Counted from the stretch's first letter, positions 7,654-16,224 are shown. The stretch is 36,038 nt of DNA from Bradyrhizobium valentinum (GCF_001440405.1 NZ_LLXX01000119.1:1-36038); one strand, 5' to 3'. Program-made: numbers and translations. The notes: generated from the letters alone by a model not told the origin.

Positions 7654-8805
7654 TCACACCTTGATCGGGGCGACGTCGATCCAGCGACGTTCACGCCAGC
7701 TCTGCAACGCGCACTCGGCGAGTTGCACGCCCTTGGCGCCTTCCAGCAGCGTGAACTTGTAGGGCGCGTCTTCGCAGACATGGCGAATGAACATTTCCCA
7801 TTGTTCCTTGAAGCCGTTGTCGTAGACGGCGTTTTCCGGAACCCTCTGCCAGTCGGCGTAGAAATCGTGGGTGCGCTTTTCGTCCGGGTTCCACACCGGG
7901 CGCGGCGTCGCCTGGCGAGCCTGGATCACGCAATCGGTCAGGCCCGCGACGGCCGAGCCATGGGTGCCGTCGACCTGGAAGGTCACGAGGTCGTCGCGAT
8001 AGACCCGCGTCACCCAGGACATATTGATATGCGCGATCACGCCGCCCTTGAGGCGGAAGGTGGCATACGCGGAGTCATCGGCGGTCGCCGTGTACTTCTT
8101 GCCCTTCTCGTCGAAACGCTCGGGGATATCAGTCGTGCCGATGCAAGAGATGCTCTCGACCTCACCGAAGAGATTGTCGAGCACGTAGCGCCAGTGGCAG
8201 ACCATATCGAGAATGATGCCGCCGCCGTCCTCGCTGCGATAATTCCACGACGGGCGCTGCGCTTCCTGCCAGCCGCCCTCGAACACCCAGTATCCGAACT
8301 CGCCGCGCACCGAGAGCATGCGGCCGAAGAAGCCGGAATCGCGCAGGAACGCGAGCTTCTTCAGGCCCGGCAAAAACAGCTTGTCCTGCACCGTACCGTG
8401 CTTGACGCCCCTGGCATTGGCGAGCCTGAGCACCGCGACCGCCTCATCCAGATTGGTCGCGATCGGCTTTTCGCAATAGACGTGCTTGCCAGCTTCGATC
8501 GCTTTCGTCAGCAGCGAGGGACGCGCCTGCGTGGTCGCGGCGTCGAAGAAGATGGTGTCGTCCTTTGCGGTCAGCGCCTTGTCGAGATCGGTCGACCAGC
8601 GCTCGACGTTGAAGCGCTTGGCGAGCCGTTCCACCTTGTCCGCGTCGCGGCCGATCAGGATCGGGTCGGGCAACATGCGGTCACCGTTAGACAGCAGCAC
8701 GCCGCCCTGGTCGCGGATCGCGACGATGGAGCGGATCAGATGCTGGTTGAGCCCCATGCGGCCGGTCACACCGTTCATGATCAGGCCGAGGCGTTTGGTC
8801 GTCAT
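7654..8805 (-). CDS. Gfo/Idh/MocA family NAD(P)-dependent oxidoreductase
   Basis: A 383-residue protein. The N-terminal Rossmann fold starts at once with Gly-Val-Thr-Gly-Arg-Met-Gly. The family signature Cys-Glu-Lys-Pro-Ile-Ala-Thr-Asn, whose Lys binds nicotinamide and substrate, follows at about residue 110. The C-terminal alpha/beta domain carries the usual substrate-side residues (Asp-Met-Val-Cys-His). Members oxidise hydroxyls of sugars, inositols or glycosides to ketones. Its ATG overlaps the TGA of the enolase-like gene (ATGA at 8802-8805), so the two are translationally coupled. Substrate unknown; it presumably performs the oxidation step of this pathway. Confidence 0.88.
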   Translation of the reverse strand: MTTKRLGLIMNGVTGRMGLNQHLIRSIVAIRDQGGVLLSNGDRMLPDPILIGRDADKVERLAKRFNVERWSTDLDKALTAKDDTIFFDAATTQARPSLLTKAIEAGKHVYCEKPIATNLDEAVAVLRLANARGVKHGTVQDKLFLPGLKKLAFLRDSGFFGRMLSVRGEFGYWVFEGGWQEAQRPSWNYRSEDGGGIILDMVCHWRYVLDNLFGEVESISCIGTTDIPERFDEKGKKYTATADDSAYATFRLKGGVIAHINMSWVTRVYRDDLVTFQVDGTHGSAVAGLTDCVIQARQATPRPVWNPDEKRTHDFYADWQRVPENAVYDNGFKEQWEMFIRHVCEDAPYKFTLLEGAKGVQLAECALQSWRERRWIDVAPIKV

Positions 8806-10205
8806 ACTGCTTTCTCCAAGGAAATTCTGGCTGTGGGCTGCTCAAGCGGCGACATCGCGGACCATTCCGGATGCGTGGCCGTGGCGAAGCCCGGCGTGGT
8901 CAGCGATCCCGTCAGGAGATCGCCATCGTGGATCGCGAGCCGGACCTTGCCGCCGTCGCGGGCATAGAGATCGGGATGCGCCGCAAGAAACGCCTCCGCT
9001 TCGACGGCCGGCGTGTCGCCAAAGCCGTCGACATAATGATGACCGTTGCGCTCGGCGTGGGTGACGCCGATCAGCGCGCCGAGCGCAAGATCCTGCTGCA
9101 CGGCAAGTCCCGCCTGGCAGGTCAGATCCTCGCCGGCAATGAAGCATTTTTCGCCGCCCGCGCTCCACTTGGCCGCGCGGGTCGCGTTGATCACCGATTT
9201 GTAGATACCCTTGCAGGATTTTGAGGAGATACCACGATAGCCGAGCACCCGCGCCACTGGGAACGCGTCGTAGGAGTCGTCGGCTTCGTCAACGATGAAA
9301 TCGCGCCGCGCCAGCGCGCCGAGCGGCGATTGCCGGGTGATGTCTCGCGGCATCGGCTGTTCGATATAGAGCAATTTGGACGCGATCGGCCGTAGTGCAG
9401 CCTCGCGATCGAGCCGCTCGACCAGCGCGCTCAAAGCTGCGAGATCGGCATATTGCTCGTTGGCGTCCAGCGTGACGCGGTAATCATGGGGGAGCGTGGC
9501 AAGCTCGCGGCCGATCCGGATGAGCCGATCTGCGTCGTGAGCGGGATCGCCGTTGAGCTTGAGCTTAAAATAGCGTGCGCCGGCGTTTTCCCTGCTGTCG
9601 GCAACCCCGCCCTCGCCTTCGACCTTATCGTCCATGCCGACGGTGTGTCGGATCGCGACGCGCTCCAGCCGCTTGCGGCTTGCGAGAAACTGCGTCACGT
9701 CATTGTCGCTGAGATCACGTGACAGGCCGGCATCGATGCCAGCGATATTGGCCGCCATGCCATCGAAAAAATTGGCGCCGGTACAGCGCAGAAGGGCATC
9801 CAGGATCGCCTTGTCGATTTCGGCCGGTCCGTATGCCGCGGCCAGCGGCGGGATATCTTCTCTGGCGCATGCTTCGATCTGCGCGCCGATACAGGCGGCG
9901 TGCAGGCCGAACGCGGTCTCGAAGCCGGAATGGGCCAGATAGATGTCCCGCGCGATCAGCAGCGAGCGCCGCAGCTCGATCACCGTCTCCAGCGGCGAAA
10001 GGTGCGGCCGCTTGTCGAACCATTTTGGCACCAGGAATTCGGCGCTGGCGCCAATCGCGCTGCCCTTGCCTTCGACCTCGATTTCAACCCGCACGAAAGC
10101 CTGCGGCGTCGCGTTAATGACGACCGCGCCGAACCGGAACGGCCGGGCAAAGGTTACCTGCCGTTCAAAAAAATCGATGTCCTTTACGGCCAAACGATAC
10201 GGCAT
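8802..10205 (-). CDS. Enolase-superfamily enzyme (MLE/mandelate racemase-like)
   Basis: A 467-residue protein with the enolase-superfamily barrel pattern. A Lys-x-Lys base pair sits at about 214-216 (Phe-Lys-Leu-Lys-Leu). Metal ligands are in order: Asp247 in Leu-Asp-Ala-Asn-Glu, Glu282 in Tyr-Ile-Glu-Gln-Pro and Asp306/Glu307 in Ile-Val-Asp-Glu-Ala-Asp. A lysine follows at about 329 in Ile-Ser-Ser-Lys-Ser-Cys-Lys-Gly. This resembles the muconate-lactonising subgroup. The N-terminal half is longer than usual for the superfamily. Such enzymes abstract a proton alpha to a carboxylate, as dehydratases, racemases or cycloisomerases. It lies 11 bases after the ABC ATPase gene and overlaps the Gfo/Idh gene by four, so it is firmly part of this operon. 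Confidence 0.75.
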   Translation of the reverse strand: MPYRLAVKDIDFFERQVTFARPFRFGAVVINATPQAFVRVEIEVEGKGSAIGASAEFLVPKWFDKRPHLSPLETVIELRRSLLIARDIYLAHSGFETAFGLHAACIGAQIEACAREDIPPLAAAYGPAEIDKAILDALLRCTGANFFDGMAANIAGIDAGLSRDLSDNDVTQFLASRKRLERVAIRHTVGMDDKVEGEGGVADSRENAGARYFKLKLNGDPAHDADRLIRIGRELATLPHDYRVTLDANEQYADLAALSALVERLDREAALRPIASKLLYIEQPMPRDITRQSPLGALARRDFIVDEADDSYDAFPVARVLGYRGISSKSCKGIYKSVINATRAAKWSAGGEKCFIAGEDLTCQAGLAVQQDLALGALIGVTHAERNGHHYVDGFGDTPAVEAEAFLAAHPDLYARDGGKVRLAIHDGDLLTGSLTTPGFATATHPEWSAMSPLEQPTARISLEKAV

Positions 10206-10216
10206 GAAGCCAGCTT

Positions 10217-11065
10217 TCAGTCCAGCGCGCTTTGCGTGAAGAAATGCTTGCGAATCCGCTGCACCAGTTCGGTGAAGGCGGGATCGGCCATCGCGTCCAG
10301 CGAGCGCGGACGCGGCAGCGGCACGTCGTAGATGGCGGCGATCGCGCCGGGACGCTCGGTCATGACCAGCACGCGGTCGGCGAGAAACACGGCTTCCGGT
10401 ATAGAATGCGTGATCAGGAGAACGGTCTTGCCGGTCTCGCGCTGAATGCGCATCAGCTCAACGTTCATCTTTTCGCGCGTCATGGCGTCGAGCGCGCCGA
10501 ACGGCTCGTCCATCAGCATGATCTTGGGATCGTGCACCAGCGCGCGGCAGATCGAGGCGCGCTGCTGCATGCCGCCCGAAAGCTGCCAAGGCAATTTCTT
10601 CTCGAAACCTTCCAGGCCGACCAGCTTCAACAGCGCTTTCGCCCGCGGCAGATACTCGTTGCGCGGCAGTTTCTTCATGTCGATCGGAAACATCACGTTG
10701 GACAGGATGTTGCGCCATGGCAGCAGCAGCGCGTTCTGGAACACGATGCCGACATTGCCGTGCGGCTTCGTCACGGGCTCACCTTCGACCAGGATTTCGC
10801 CGGTCGACGGTGCGAGCAGCCCGGAGATCATCTTCAAAAGCGTGGACTTACCGCAGCCGGACGGGCCGACCACGACAAAGAACTCGCCCTCATTGATGTG
10901 GAAATCCAGCGGCCGCAGCGACGGCACGTCGCCGTCGCGCGAGCGATAGGTCTTTGAGACGCCGGATAGCGTGATGCCCGACGCAGCGCTGCCTGCGCGA
11001 TCAGACACCAGGCGCAGATGGGCGCTTGGCTGATTGGTCTCGGTTGGTTTAGTCGCGGGATTCAT
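10217..11065 (-). CDS. ABC transporter ATP-binding protein (SsuB/TauB/NrtD type)
   Basis: A 282-residue nucleotide-binding subunit. Walker A GPSGCGKST is at 67-75, the Q-loop Gln at about 110, the signature LSGGMQQR at 162-169, and Walker B IMLMDEP at 182-188, followed by an H-loop Thr-His-Ser. The motif style and the Met-Asp-Glu-Pro-Phe-Gly-Ala-Leu-Asp run are typical of the nitrate/sulfonate/taurine importer subfamily. It has a roughly 30-residue N-terminal extension. It powers uptake with the permease (12294-13103) and the binding protein (11238-12236). An inverted repeat sits in the gap between it and the binding-protein gene. Confidence 0.93.
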   Translation of the reverse strand: MNPATKPTETNQPSAHLRLVSDRAGSAASGITLSGVSKTYRSRDGDVPSLRPLDFHINEGEFFVVVGPSGCGKSTLLKMISGLLAPSTGEILVEGEPVTKPHGNVGIVFQNALLLPWRNILSNVMFPIDMKKLPRNEYLPRAKALLKLVGLEGFEKKLPWQLSGGMQQRASICRALVHDPKIMLMDEPFGALDAMTREKMNVELMRIQRETGKTVLLITHSIPEAVFLADRVLVMTERPGAIAAIYDVPLPRPRSLDAMADPAFTELVQRIRKHFFTQSALD

Positions 11066-11100
11066 TCAGATGAGTCCATTCGGAAAAGTCTCTCCGCTCG

Positions 11101-11217
11101 TCGTCCCTGCGAAAGCAGGGACCCACACCCCGTGTCCTTTAGTCCGAGCACCCTGGCAGGGACCCGCTGTAACAACAAAGGCCGGTGCTATGGGTCCCCG
11201 CGTGCGCGGGGACGACG
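11101..11217. repeat. Bipartite inverted repeat, copy 1 of 3
   Basis: The left arm CGTCCCTGCGAAAGCAGGGA forms its own hairpin with a GAAA loop. The right arm (GGGTCCCCGCGTGCGCGGGG followed by ACGAC) is an inverted, diverged copy. Related elements lie at 13190-13303 and 21707-21827. It fills the gap between two genes of the ABC operon, where its hairpins could affect mRNA stability or read-through. Confidence 0.75.
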
Positions 11218-11237
11218 ATAGAATTGTCAAAGGCCGA

Positions 11238-12236
11238 TCACGAACCGCCCTGCGGCAGATAGTCCTTGGTGTAGAACGCCTTCGGATTGTCCTTGGCCTT
11301 GGCATCCAACCCGCCATATTCGACCATCAGATTGACCGTATCGGTCATATTCTGATCGGTGACCTGGAACGGCCGCTTGCCCTTGGTTTCCGGCGTGCGA
11401 TAGAGCGGGATCGTCAGTTCAAACCCTTGAGTCAGCGTTTCGATCTTGCCGCCCTTCGGATTGGCGTCGAGGATCGACTGCGCGGCGCCCTTCGGGTCCT
11501 TCTCGGCGGCTTCGACCGCCTTGGTGGTCGCCGACATGAAGCGCTTGACCAGATCGGCATTGGCCTTGACGAAGTCGGTGTTGGCGACGACGCCCGAGCA
11601 GACCATGTTGATGCCGTAGTCGGCGAACTTGATCGCGTTGACGTCCTTGCCGGTCGCGTCCTTGATCTTCATCGACTGGTCCATGACGTAGCCGAGCAAC
11701 AGATCAGCCTGGCCGTTGATCACGGCATTCAGCTTGGTCTGGCCGTCGCCCGCCACGGTCTGGAAGTCGCTTTCCTTCAGGCCGGTCTTCTTCAAAAACA
11801 GCGGCCAGATCTGCGTCATGGAATCGGCCGGCGTGATCGCCACCGTCTTGCCCTTGATGTCCTCGGGCTTCTTGATGTTCTTTTCGACAAAGCCCATCGC
11901 CGACATCGGGCTGGTCTGCAGCAGCACGCCGGTGGCGACGATCGGCGCGCCCTTCACCGCCGCGCGCATCATGGTGGGCACGTCGACATAGCCGAAATTG
12001 GCGGTCTTGGCCGCAACCGCCTGCGTGGTCGCCGCCGACCCGCGGCCTTCCTGGATCTCGAGGTCGATGCCCTCGGCGGCATATATGCCTTTGGCCTTGC
12101 CGTAATAGAACGGCGCGTGCTCGCCGTAGACGTACCAGTTCAGCATTAGCACGACCTTGTCGGCGGCCGATGCCGGAAGCACGGAAAGCGCGGTCCAGAT
12201 CAGGGCGACGGAAATTGCCGCTATCATTCGTATCAT
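11238..12236 (-). CDS. ABC transporter substrate-binding protein (NMT1/SsuA-like)
   Basis: A 332-residue periplasmic binding protein with a signal peptide (Met-Ile-Arg-Met...Pro-Ala-Ser-Ala-Ala-Asp). The mature start Val-Val-Leu-Met-Leu-Asn-Trp-Tyr-Val, then Ala-Pro-Phe-Tyr-Tyr-Gly-Lys-Ala-Lys-Gly-Ile-Tyr, is characteristic of the NMT1/THI5-like and SsuA/TauA families. Known ligands of the family include sulfonates, nitrate, pyrimidine precursors and aromatic acids, so the ligand cannot be deduced from the sequence alone. It lies 57 bases after the permease gene. The catabolic genes downstream suggest that the imported compound is their substrate. Confidence 0.9.
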   Translation of the reverse strand: MIRMIAAISVALIWTALSVLPASAADKVVLMLNWYVYGEHAPFYYGKAKGIYAAEGIDLEIQEGRGSAATTQAVAAKTANFGYVDVPTMMRAAVKGAPIVATGVLLQTSPMSAMGFVEKNIKKPEDIKGKTVAITPADSMTQIWPLFLKKTGLKESDFQTVAGDGQTKLNAVINGQADLLLGYVMDQSMKIKDATGKDVNAIKFADYGINMVCSGVVANTDFVKANADLVKRFMSATTKAVEAAEKDPKGAAQSILDANPKGGKIETLTQGFELTIPLYRTPETKGKRPFQVTDQNMTDTVNLMVEYGGLDAKAKDNPKAFYTKDYLPQGGS

Positions 12237-12293
12237 TGTCTTCCTCCCATTGGTGTTGGTGCGGCCCTTGAATAGGCCGCTTGTTGGTTTGGC

Positions 12294-13103
12294 TTACGAA
12301 GCAAAAATGATGTCCTCGCGCTGGCTCACGTGCCAGGGGATCACGAGACGTTCGATGCGGTCGACGACCCAGAACAGAATGACGCCGAGCAGCGCGAGGA
12401 TCACCAGCGCGGCAAACATCGTCGGCAGGTCGAAGGTTCCGATCGAGCGCTGCATCACATAGCCGATGCCGGAATTGGAGCCGACGAATTCGCCGACCAC
12501 GGCGCCGACGACCGCGAGCGTCACCGACACTTTCAGGCCGGAGAAGATCGCGGGCATCGCATGCGGCAGGTTGACGGCGCGAAACACCTGGAAGCGGCTG
12601 CCCTGCATCGCGCGGGCGAGGTCGACCATATCAGGATCGACCGACTTAAAGCCCTGCACCGCGGACACCACGACAGGGAAAAATCCAAGCAGGAACGCCG
12701 AAATCACCTTCGGGATGATGCCAAAACCGAACCACACCACGAACAGCGGCGCGATCGCGATCTTCGGCACGGATTGCGAGAACACCAGCAGCGGATAGAC
12801 ATAGCTTTCCACCGTCTTGGATCCCGCGATCAGCATCGCGACGGGGATGCCGAACAGCGCGGACAGCAGGAAGCCGCAGATGGTGGCGTAGGTGGTAGGC
12901 CAGGCCTGCCGCAGCAGTTCCGGCCAATCCGTCCGCAGCACCGCCACGACATCGCCAGGCGCCGGGATCTGGTAGGCCGGAATCTGGAACAGGCGGATGG
13001 TGAGATCCCACATCACCACGATGAAGAGCAGGAACAGAAACGGCCGCACCCAGGCCGCGTTCAGCGCTTTCGACACGCCACTCTCGCGCTTCAGCTCGGC
13101 CAC
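12294..13103 (-). CDS. ABC transporter permease (NitT/TauT family)
   Basis: A 269-residue inner-membrane permease with about six hydrophobic segments. It carries the EAA loop as Ala-Arg-Ala-Met-Gln-Gly-Ser-Arg-Phe-Gln-Val-Phe-Arg-Ala-Val-Asn-Leu-Pro, the coupling helix that contacts the ATPase. It is the first gene of the leftward import and catabolic operon, so the promoter should lie in 13104-13309, much of which is taken by an inverted repeat. Length and topology are normal for SsuC/TauC-type permeases. Confidence 0.92.
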   Translation of the reverse strand: MAELKRESGVSKALNAAWVRPFLFLLFIVVMWDLTIRLFQIPAYQIPAPGDVVAVLRTDWPELLRQAWPTTYATICGFLLSALFGIPVAMLIAGSKTVESYVYPLLVFSQSVPKIAIAPLFVVWFGFGIIPKVISAFLLGFFPVVVSAVQGFKSVDPDMVDLARAMQGSRFQVFRAVNLPHAMPAIFSGLKVSVTLAVVGAVVGEFVGSNSGIGYVMQRSIGTFDLPTMFAALVILALLGVILFWVVDRIERLVIPWHVSQREDIIFAS

Positions 13104-13189
13104 GTCCCGCTCCCTACCTGATCTTCTTTTCGGGCAGGAAATTAACCCGTTGGATAAATACTGGCAAGCGGGTTTTCGTGCGATATTTT

Positions 13190-13303
13190 GTCGTTCCTGC
13201 GAAAGCAGGAACCCATAACCACGGGCGTTAATTGTCAGAGCAACGACTACCGCTCAAATCGAGGGGCAGCAACGTATTGGGTCCCGGCGTTCGCCGGGAC
13301 GAC
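13190..13303. repeat. Bipartite inverted repeat, copy 2 of 3
   Basis: The left arm TCGTTCCTGCGAAAGCAGGA is followed by ACCCATAACCACG. The right arm is TTGGGTCCCGGCGTTCGCCG followed by GGACGAC. The outer arms are inverted copies of one another and each is a hairpin. The element separates the TetR gene from the operon that regulator may control. Confidence 0.75.
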
Positions 13304-13309
13304 AAAGAA

Positions 13310-14089
13310 TCACACCGGCTGACGCTCAGGCGACCGCGTGCCCTGCCCCACTGCGTTGCCGAAATCCGCTGTTGATTTCCCCGTCAACGCCGCCAGCACC
13401 AGCGCGACCATATGCGCCAGCCGCTCGTCCCTCGCCTCCTTCTTCAGGAGGTCGCGGCCGAAGATCACGGAAAGTGTCGCGCTGTTTGAAAGATAGAAAA
13501 AGCACAGCGCCGCGATAGAAATGTAGAGCTGGACCGGATCGACGGCGACGCGGAAGTCGCCGCTTTCGACGCCGCGCGTCACCACCGTGCGAATCATCTC
13601 GACGAATGGCGAATGCATCGATTTGACTTTGGTCGAGCGCTTCAGGTGCCTGGCTTTTGCAAGGTTTTCGGTGTTGAGCAGCGCCAGGAATTCCGGATTG
13701 CGGAGGAAATAGTTCCAGGTGAAGTCGATCAGCCGTTCGATCGCCTCCGGTGGATCGAGATGTTCGAGATCGAGCCCACGCTCCTCGGAACGGATCTTCT
13801 CATAGGCGCCCTCGAGCACCGCGAGGTAGAGGTCTTCCTTGTTGCCGACGTGGTAGTACAGCATGCGCTTGTTGGCGCCGGCATTGGCCGCGATGCGGTC
13901 GACGCGCGCGCCGGCCAGGCCGTGAGCGGCGAATTCCTGCTTGGCGGCCTCGAGAATGCGAAGCCGCATGCCCTCGGGGTCCCGCTGCCATTTCTGAACG
14001 CGTTTTGCCTTTGCCAAATCAGTCGCCCGCTGGTCGCATAGGCCAAGCTGTAGCACGCAAGGTGCGGTTTGAGAACGAAGGTTGTTCAC
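13310..14089 (-). CDS. TetR/AcrR family transcriptional regulator
   Basis: A 259-residue regulator. The N-terminal TetR helix-turn-helix spans about residues 40-90 (Ile-Leu-Glu-Ala-Ala...Phe-Ala-Ala-His-Gly, then Val-Asp-Arg-Ile-Ala, then Tyr-Tyr-His-Val-Gly-Asn-Lys-Glu-Asp-Leu-Tyr). A ligand-binding helical domain follows, of the type seen in RutR-like members. The start is a GTG preceded by a GGAGG-rich stretch; the about 35 residues before the HTH could mean a later true start. It sits immediately upstream of the ABC/catabolic operon on the same strand, so it is the obvious candidate regulator. The effector is unknown. Confidence 0.88.
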   Translation of the reverse strand: MNNLRSQTAPCVLQLGLCDQRATDLAKAKRVQKWQRDPEGMRLRILEAAKQEFAAHGLAGARVDRIAANAGANKRMLYYHVGNKEDLYLAVLEGAYEKIRSEERGLDLEHLDPPEAIERLIDFTWNYFLRNPEFLALLNTENLAKARHLKRSTKVKSMHSPFVEMIRTVVTRGVESGDFRVAVDPVQLYISIAALCFFYLSNSATLSVIFGRDLLKKEARDERLAHMVALVLAALTGKSTADFGNAVGQGTRSPERQPV

Positions 14090-14119
14090 CCTCCCCTCCA
14101 GGGCAGGGTAAAGGTCGCC

Positions 14120-14968
14120 TTACGCGTCCTTCCCCGCCGACGGCTGCACCAGAAGCGTTGGGACGCCGCACGTCCCGCTGCGCACCGTCACGACCCGCGT
14201 GCCCGGCTTGCGGCCGGTGCGGACTTCCGAGACGTCGACGCCGGCCTGAACGAGCCGCGCATGGGTGGCGTCGATGTCGGCGACGCGCCAACACAGGCCG
14301 CGTAATTTGTCCTGCGTCGTGTCGGCCTGCTTGCCGGGCCGATGCGTGACCTCGACAATAAGGTCGCCGCAGCGGAAGAACATCAGCCGGCCCCAATCCG
14401 GGTGCGAGCGATCGAGCGCCATGTCAAGGCCGAGCCGCGCGCCATAGAGAGCGGCGGCCCGCTCGGGATCCGACGTCGAGATCACGACATGGTCCATCGC
14501 CGTGATCGATCCGGTCGTCGTTCGCACCGAAAGCGGCCGCTCCTTGTCACGCTCGAGAAAGAACAGGCGGATGCCGCGCGTGGCTTCGGTCGCCGCGCGG
14601 GTCCGCTTCCATGCCAGCGTCGCGCCGGAGACCGCATCGCGGCTTTCCACCTCGGCAATGGTGTCGGGCTTCAGCGTGAGCCGATCGAGCCTGCGATGCA
14701 TCCTGGCGATATCGCCGGTCCGGAAGCAGATGCTCGCCAGTCCCTCGCCCTGGGCCGCAAGCACCTCGCGAATCCGATCGGCGTTCGCGCCCTCGCCGCT
14801 CGGCGCCATCAATTCCAGCGTCGTGTTGTCGAGCATGAACAGGACGCGGTCGGCGCCCTCGCCGCTGTTCTGCCAGGCCGGTGCGCGGGCGAATAGGGTC
14901 TGGTACGCCCCGCTCGCGGCATTGATGTCGCCGGTGAGAACGACGACGTGATCGAGGCCGGTGATCAC
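14120..14968 (-). CDS. Two-domain VOC (glyoxalase/bleomycin-resistance-like) protein
   Basis: A 282-residue protein starting at a GTG (14968) that overlaps the TGA of the upstream dehydrogenase gene (GTGA). A longer open frame to 15298 runs antiparallel inside that dehydrogenase and is not credible. It has two tandem VOC modules. The first begins Gly-Leu-Asp-His-Val-Val-Val, the second (about residue 155) Met-Asp-His-Val-Val-Ile-Ser-Thr-Ser. The histidines are the usual metal-ligand positions, and acidic partners occur as Leu-Glu-Leu-Met and Ile-Val-Glu-Val-Thr. The family includes glyoxalases, extradiol dioxygenases and epimerases; the reaction here cannot be assigned. Coupling to the amino-acid dehydrogenase suggests a linked metabolic role. 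Confidence 0.8.
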   Translation of the reverse strand: MITGLDHVVVLTGDINAASGAYQTLFARAPAWQNSGEGADRVLFMLDNTTLELMAPSGEGANADRIREVLAAQGEGLASICFRTGDIARMHRRLDRLTLKPDTIAEVESRDAVSGATLAWKRTRAATEATRGIRLFFLERDKERPLSVRTTTGSITAMDHVVISTSDPERAAALYGARLGLDMALDRSHPDWGRLMFFRCGDLIVEVTHRPGKQADTTQDKLRGLCWRVADIDATHARLVQAGVDVSEVRTGRKPGTRVVTVRSGTCGVPTLLVQPSAGKDA

Positions 14969-16224
14969 GGAAAGAGTCCTCGCACGTTCTTGGCCGCGCG
15001 CACCTTCTCGACGCCGATCGCCATCGCTGCCGTGCGGTGCGGGATCTTGTCGGCTTTCGCGCGCTGCACCATGGCATCGAAGGCGCGATCGAGGATCGCA
15101 TATTCGCGCCGCGTCACCTCCTCTTCCTCCCAGAACAATTGCTGCAGGTCCTGCACCCACTCGAAGTAGCTGACTACTACGCCGCCGGAATTGCAGAGGA
15201 TGTCGGGGATCAGGAACACCTCGCCCTGGCGCTTCTCCAGCACCAGATCGGCTTCCGGCGTGGTCGGACCATTGGCGCCCTCGGCCAGCACTCGGCATTT
15301 GAGATTTTCGGCGACCTTCGCATCGATCACGCGCTCCATCGCCGCCGGCACCAGCACGTCGCAGGACAGCGTGAGAATCTGTTCGGGATCGAAGGCGAGC
15401 TCGTTGGAGAATCCGGCGATGCTGCCATGCTTGCCGGTATGCCGCATCAGCGCGGGAATATCGAGCCCGGCCGGATCATGCAGCGCGCCGGTGTGATCGC
15501 TGACAGCGATGATCTTCAGGCCATATTGCTGTAGTTCCAGCGCGGCGTAGGAGCCGACATTGCCAAAGCCCTGGATCACGGCGGTCGCGGTGCCGGGATT
15601 GATCGACAACTCCTTCAACACGCGCCTGGCGAGATAGGCGACGCCGCGGCCGGTGGCTTCGCGTCGCCCGAGTGTGCCGCCCGACGATACCGGCTTGCCG
15701 GTGACGATCTCGGTCACGGTTTGGCCCTGGTACATCGAATAGGTGTCCATAAACCAGGCCATCACCTGTTCGTTGGTGCCCATGTCCGGCGCCATCACAT
15801 CTGTATGCGGACCGACGAACGGGATCATCTCCTGCATGTAGCGGCGCGACAGCCCTTCCAATTCGCGCTTGGAAATGGTGGAGAGATCGACATTGACGCC
15901 GCCCTTGGCACCGCCATAGGGCAAACCGACAAGGGCACATTTCCAGCTCATCCAGATCGCGAGCGCCGCGACCTCGCCGATGTCGACAGAGGGAGCAAAC
16001 CGCGTGCCGCCCTTGGTCGGACCGAGGGTAAGGTGGTGCTGGACACGATAGCCTTCGAATACCGCGACCGTGCCGTCGTCGCGGTGGATCGGGCAAGAGA
16101 CAGTAACCGCCCGCTTCGGCATCAGGATGCGGTCGCGCTCGTCCATCGGGATTTCCAGATGGTTGGCAATGACGCCGAACTGGTTAACCGCCATGTCGAA
16201 CACCGGACCGGAATAAACCGTCAT
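14965..16224 (-). CDS. Glu/Leu/Phe/Val family dehydrogenase (glutamate dehydrogenase-like)
   Basis: A 419-residue NAD(P)-dependent amino acid dehydrogenase, normal length for hexameric GDH. The catalytic lysine lies in Pro-Tyr-Gly-Gly-Ala-Lys107-Gly-Gly-Val. The substrate-side Thr-Lys-Gly-Gly-Thr-Arg motif precedes it, and the nucleotide-binding Gly-Phe-Gly-Asn-Val-Gly is at 219-224. The ATG at 16224 has GGAGG five bases upstream and was chosen over a GTG at 16236 and an adjacent ATG at 16227. It catalyses reversible oxidative deamination of glutamate or a related amino acid in the cytosol. It is divergent from the PfkB kinase pair and followed by the VOC gene with a four-base overlap. Confidence 0.9.
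   Translation of the reverse strand: MTVYSGPVFDMAVNQFGVIANHLEIPMDERDRILMPKRAVTVSCPIHRDDGTVAVFEGYRVQHHLTLGPTKGGTRFAPSVDIGEVAALAIWMSWKCALVGLPYGGAKGGVNVDLSTISKRELEGLSRRYMQEMIPFVGPHTDVMAPDMGTNEQVMAWFMDTYSMYQGQTVTEIVTGKPVSSGGTLGRREATGRGVAYLARRVLKELSINPGTATAVIQGFGNVGSYAALELQQYGLKIIAVSDHTGALHDPAGLDIPALMRHTGKHGSIAGFSNELAFDPEQILTLSCDVLVPAAMERVIDAKVAENLKCRVLAEGANGPTTPEADLVLEKRQGEVFLIPDILCNSGGVVVSYFEWVQDLQQLFWEEEEVTRREYAILDRAFDAMVQRAKADKIPHRTAAMAIGVEKVRAAKNVRGLFP

Noticed and set aside
7723..8967. 414-residue plus-strand open frame opposite the Gfo/Idh gene
   Set aside because: The opposite strand carries the intact Rossmann and Glu-Lys-Pro motifs; this frame is an antisense artefact.
14969..15298. N-terminal extension of the VOC protein
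   Set aside because: The extra residues come from a shifted frame of the dehydrogenase gene; the VOC domain starts exactly at the GTG at 14968.
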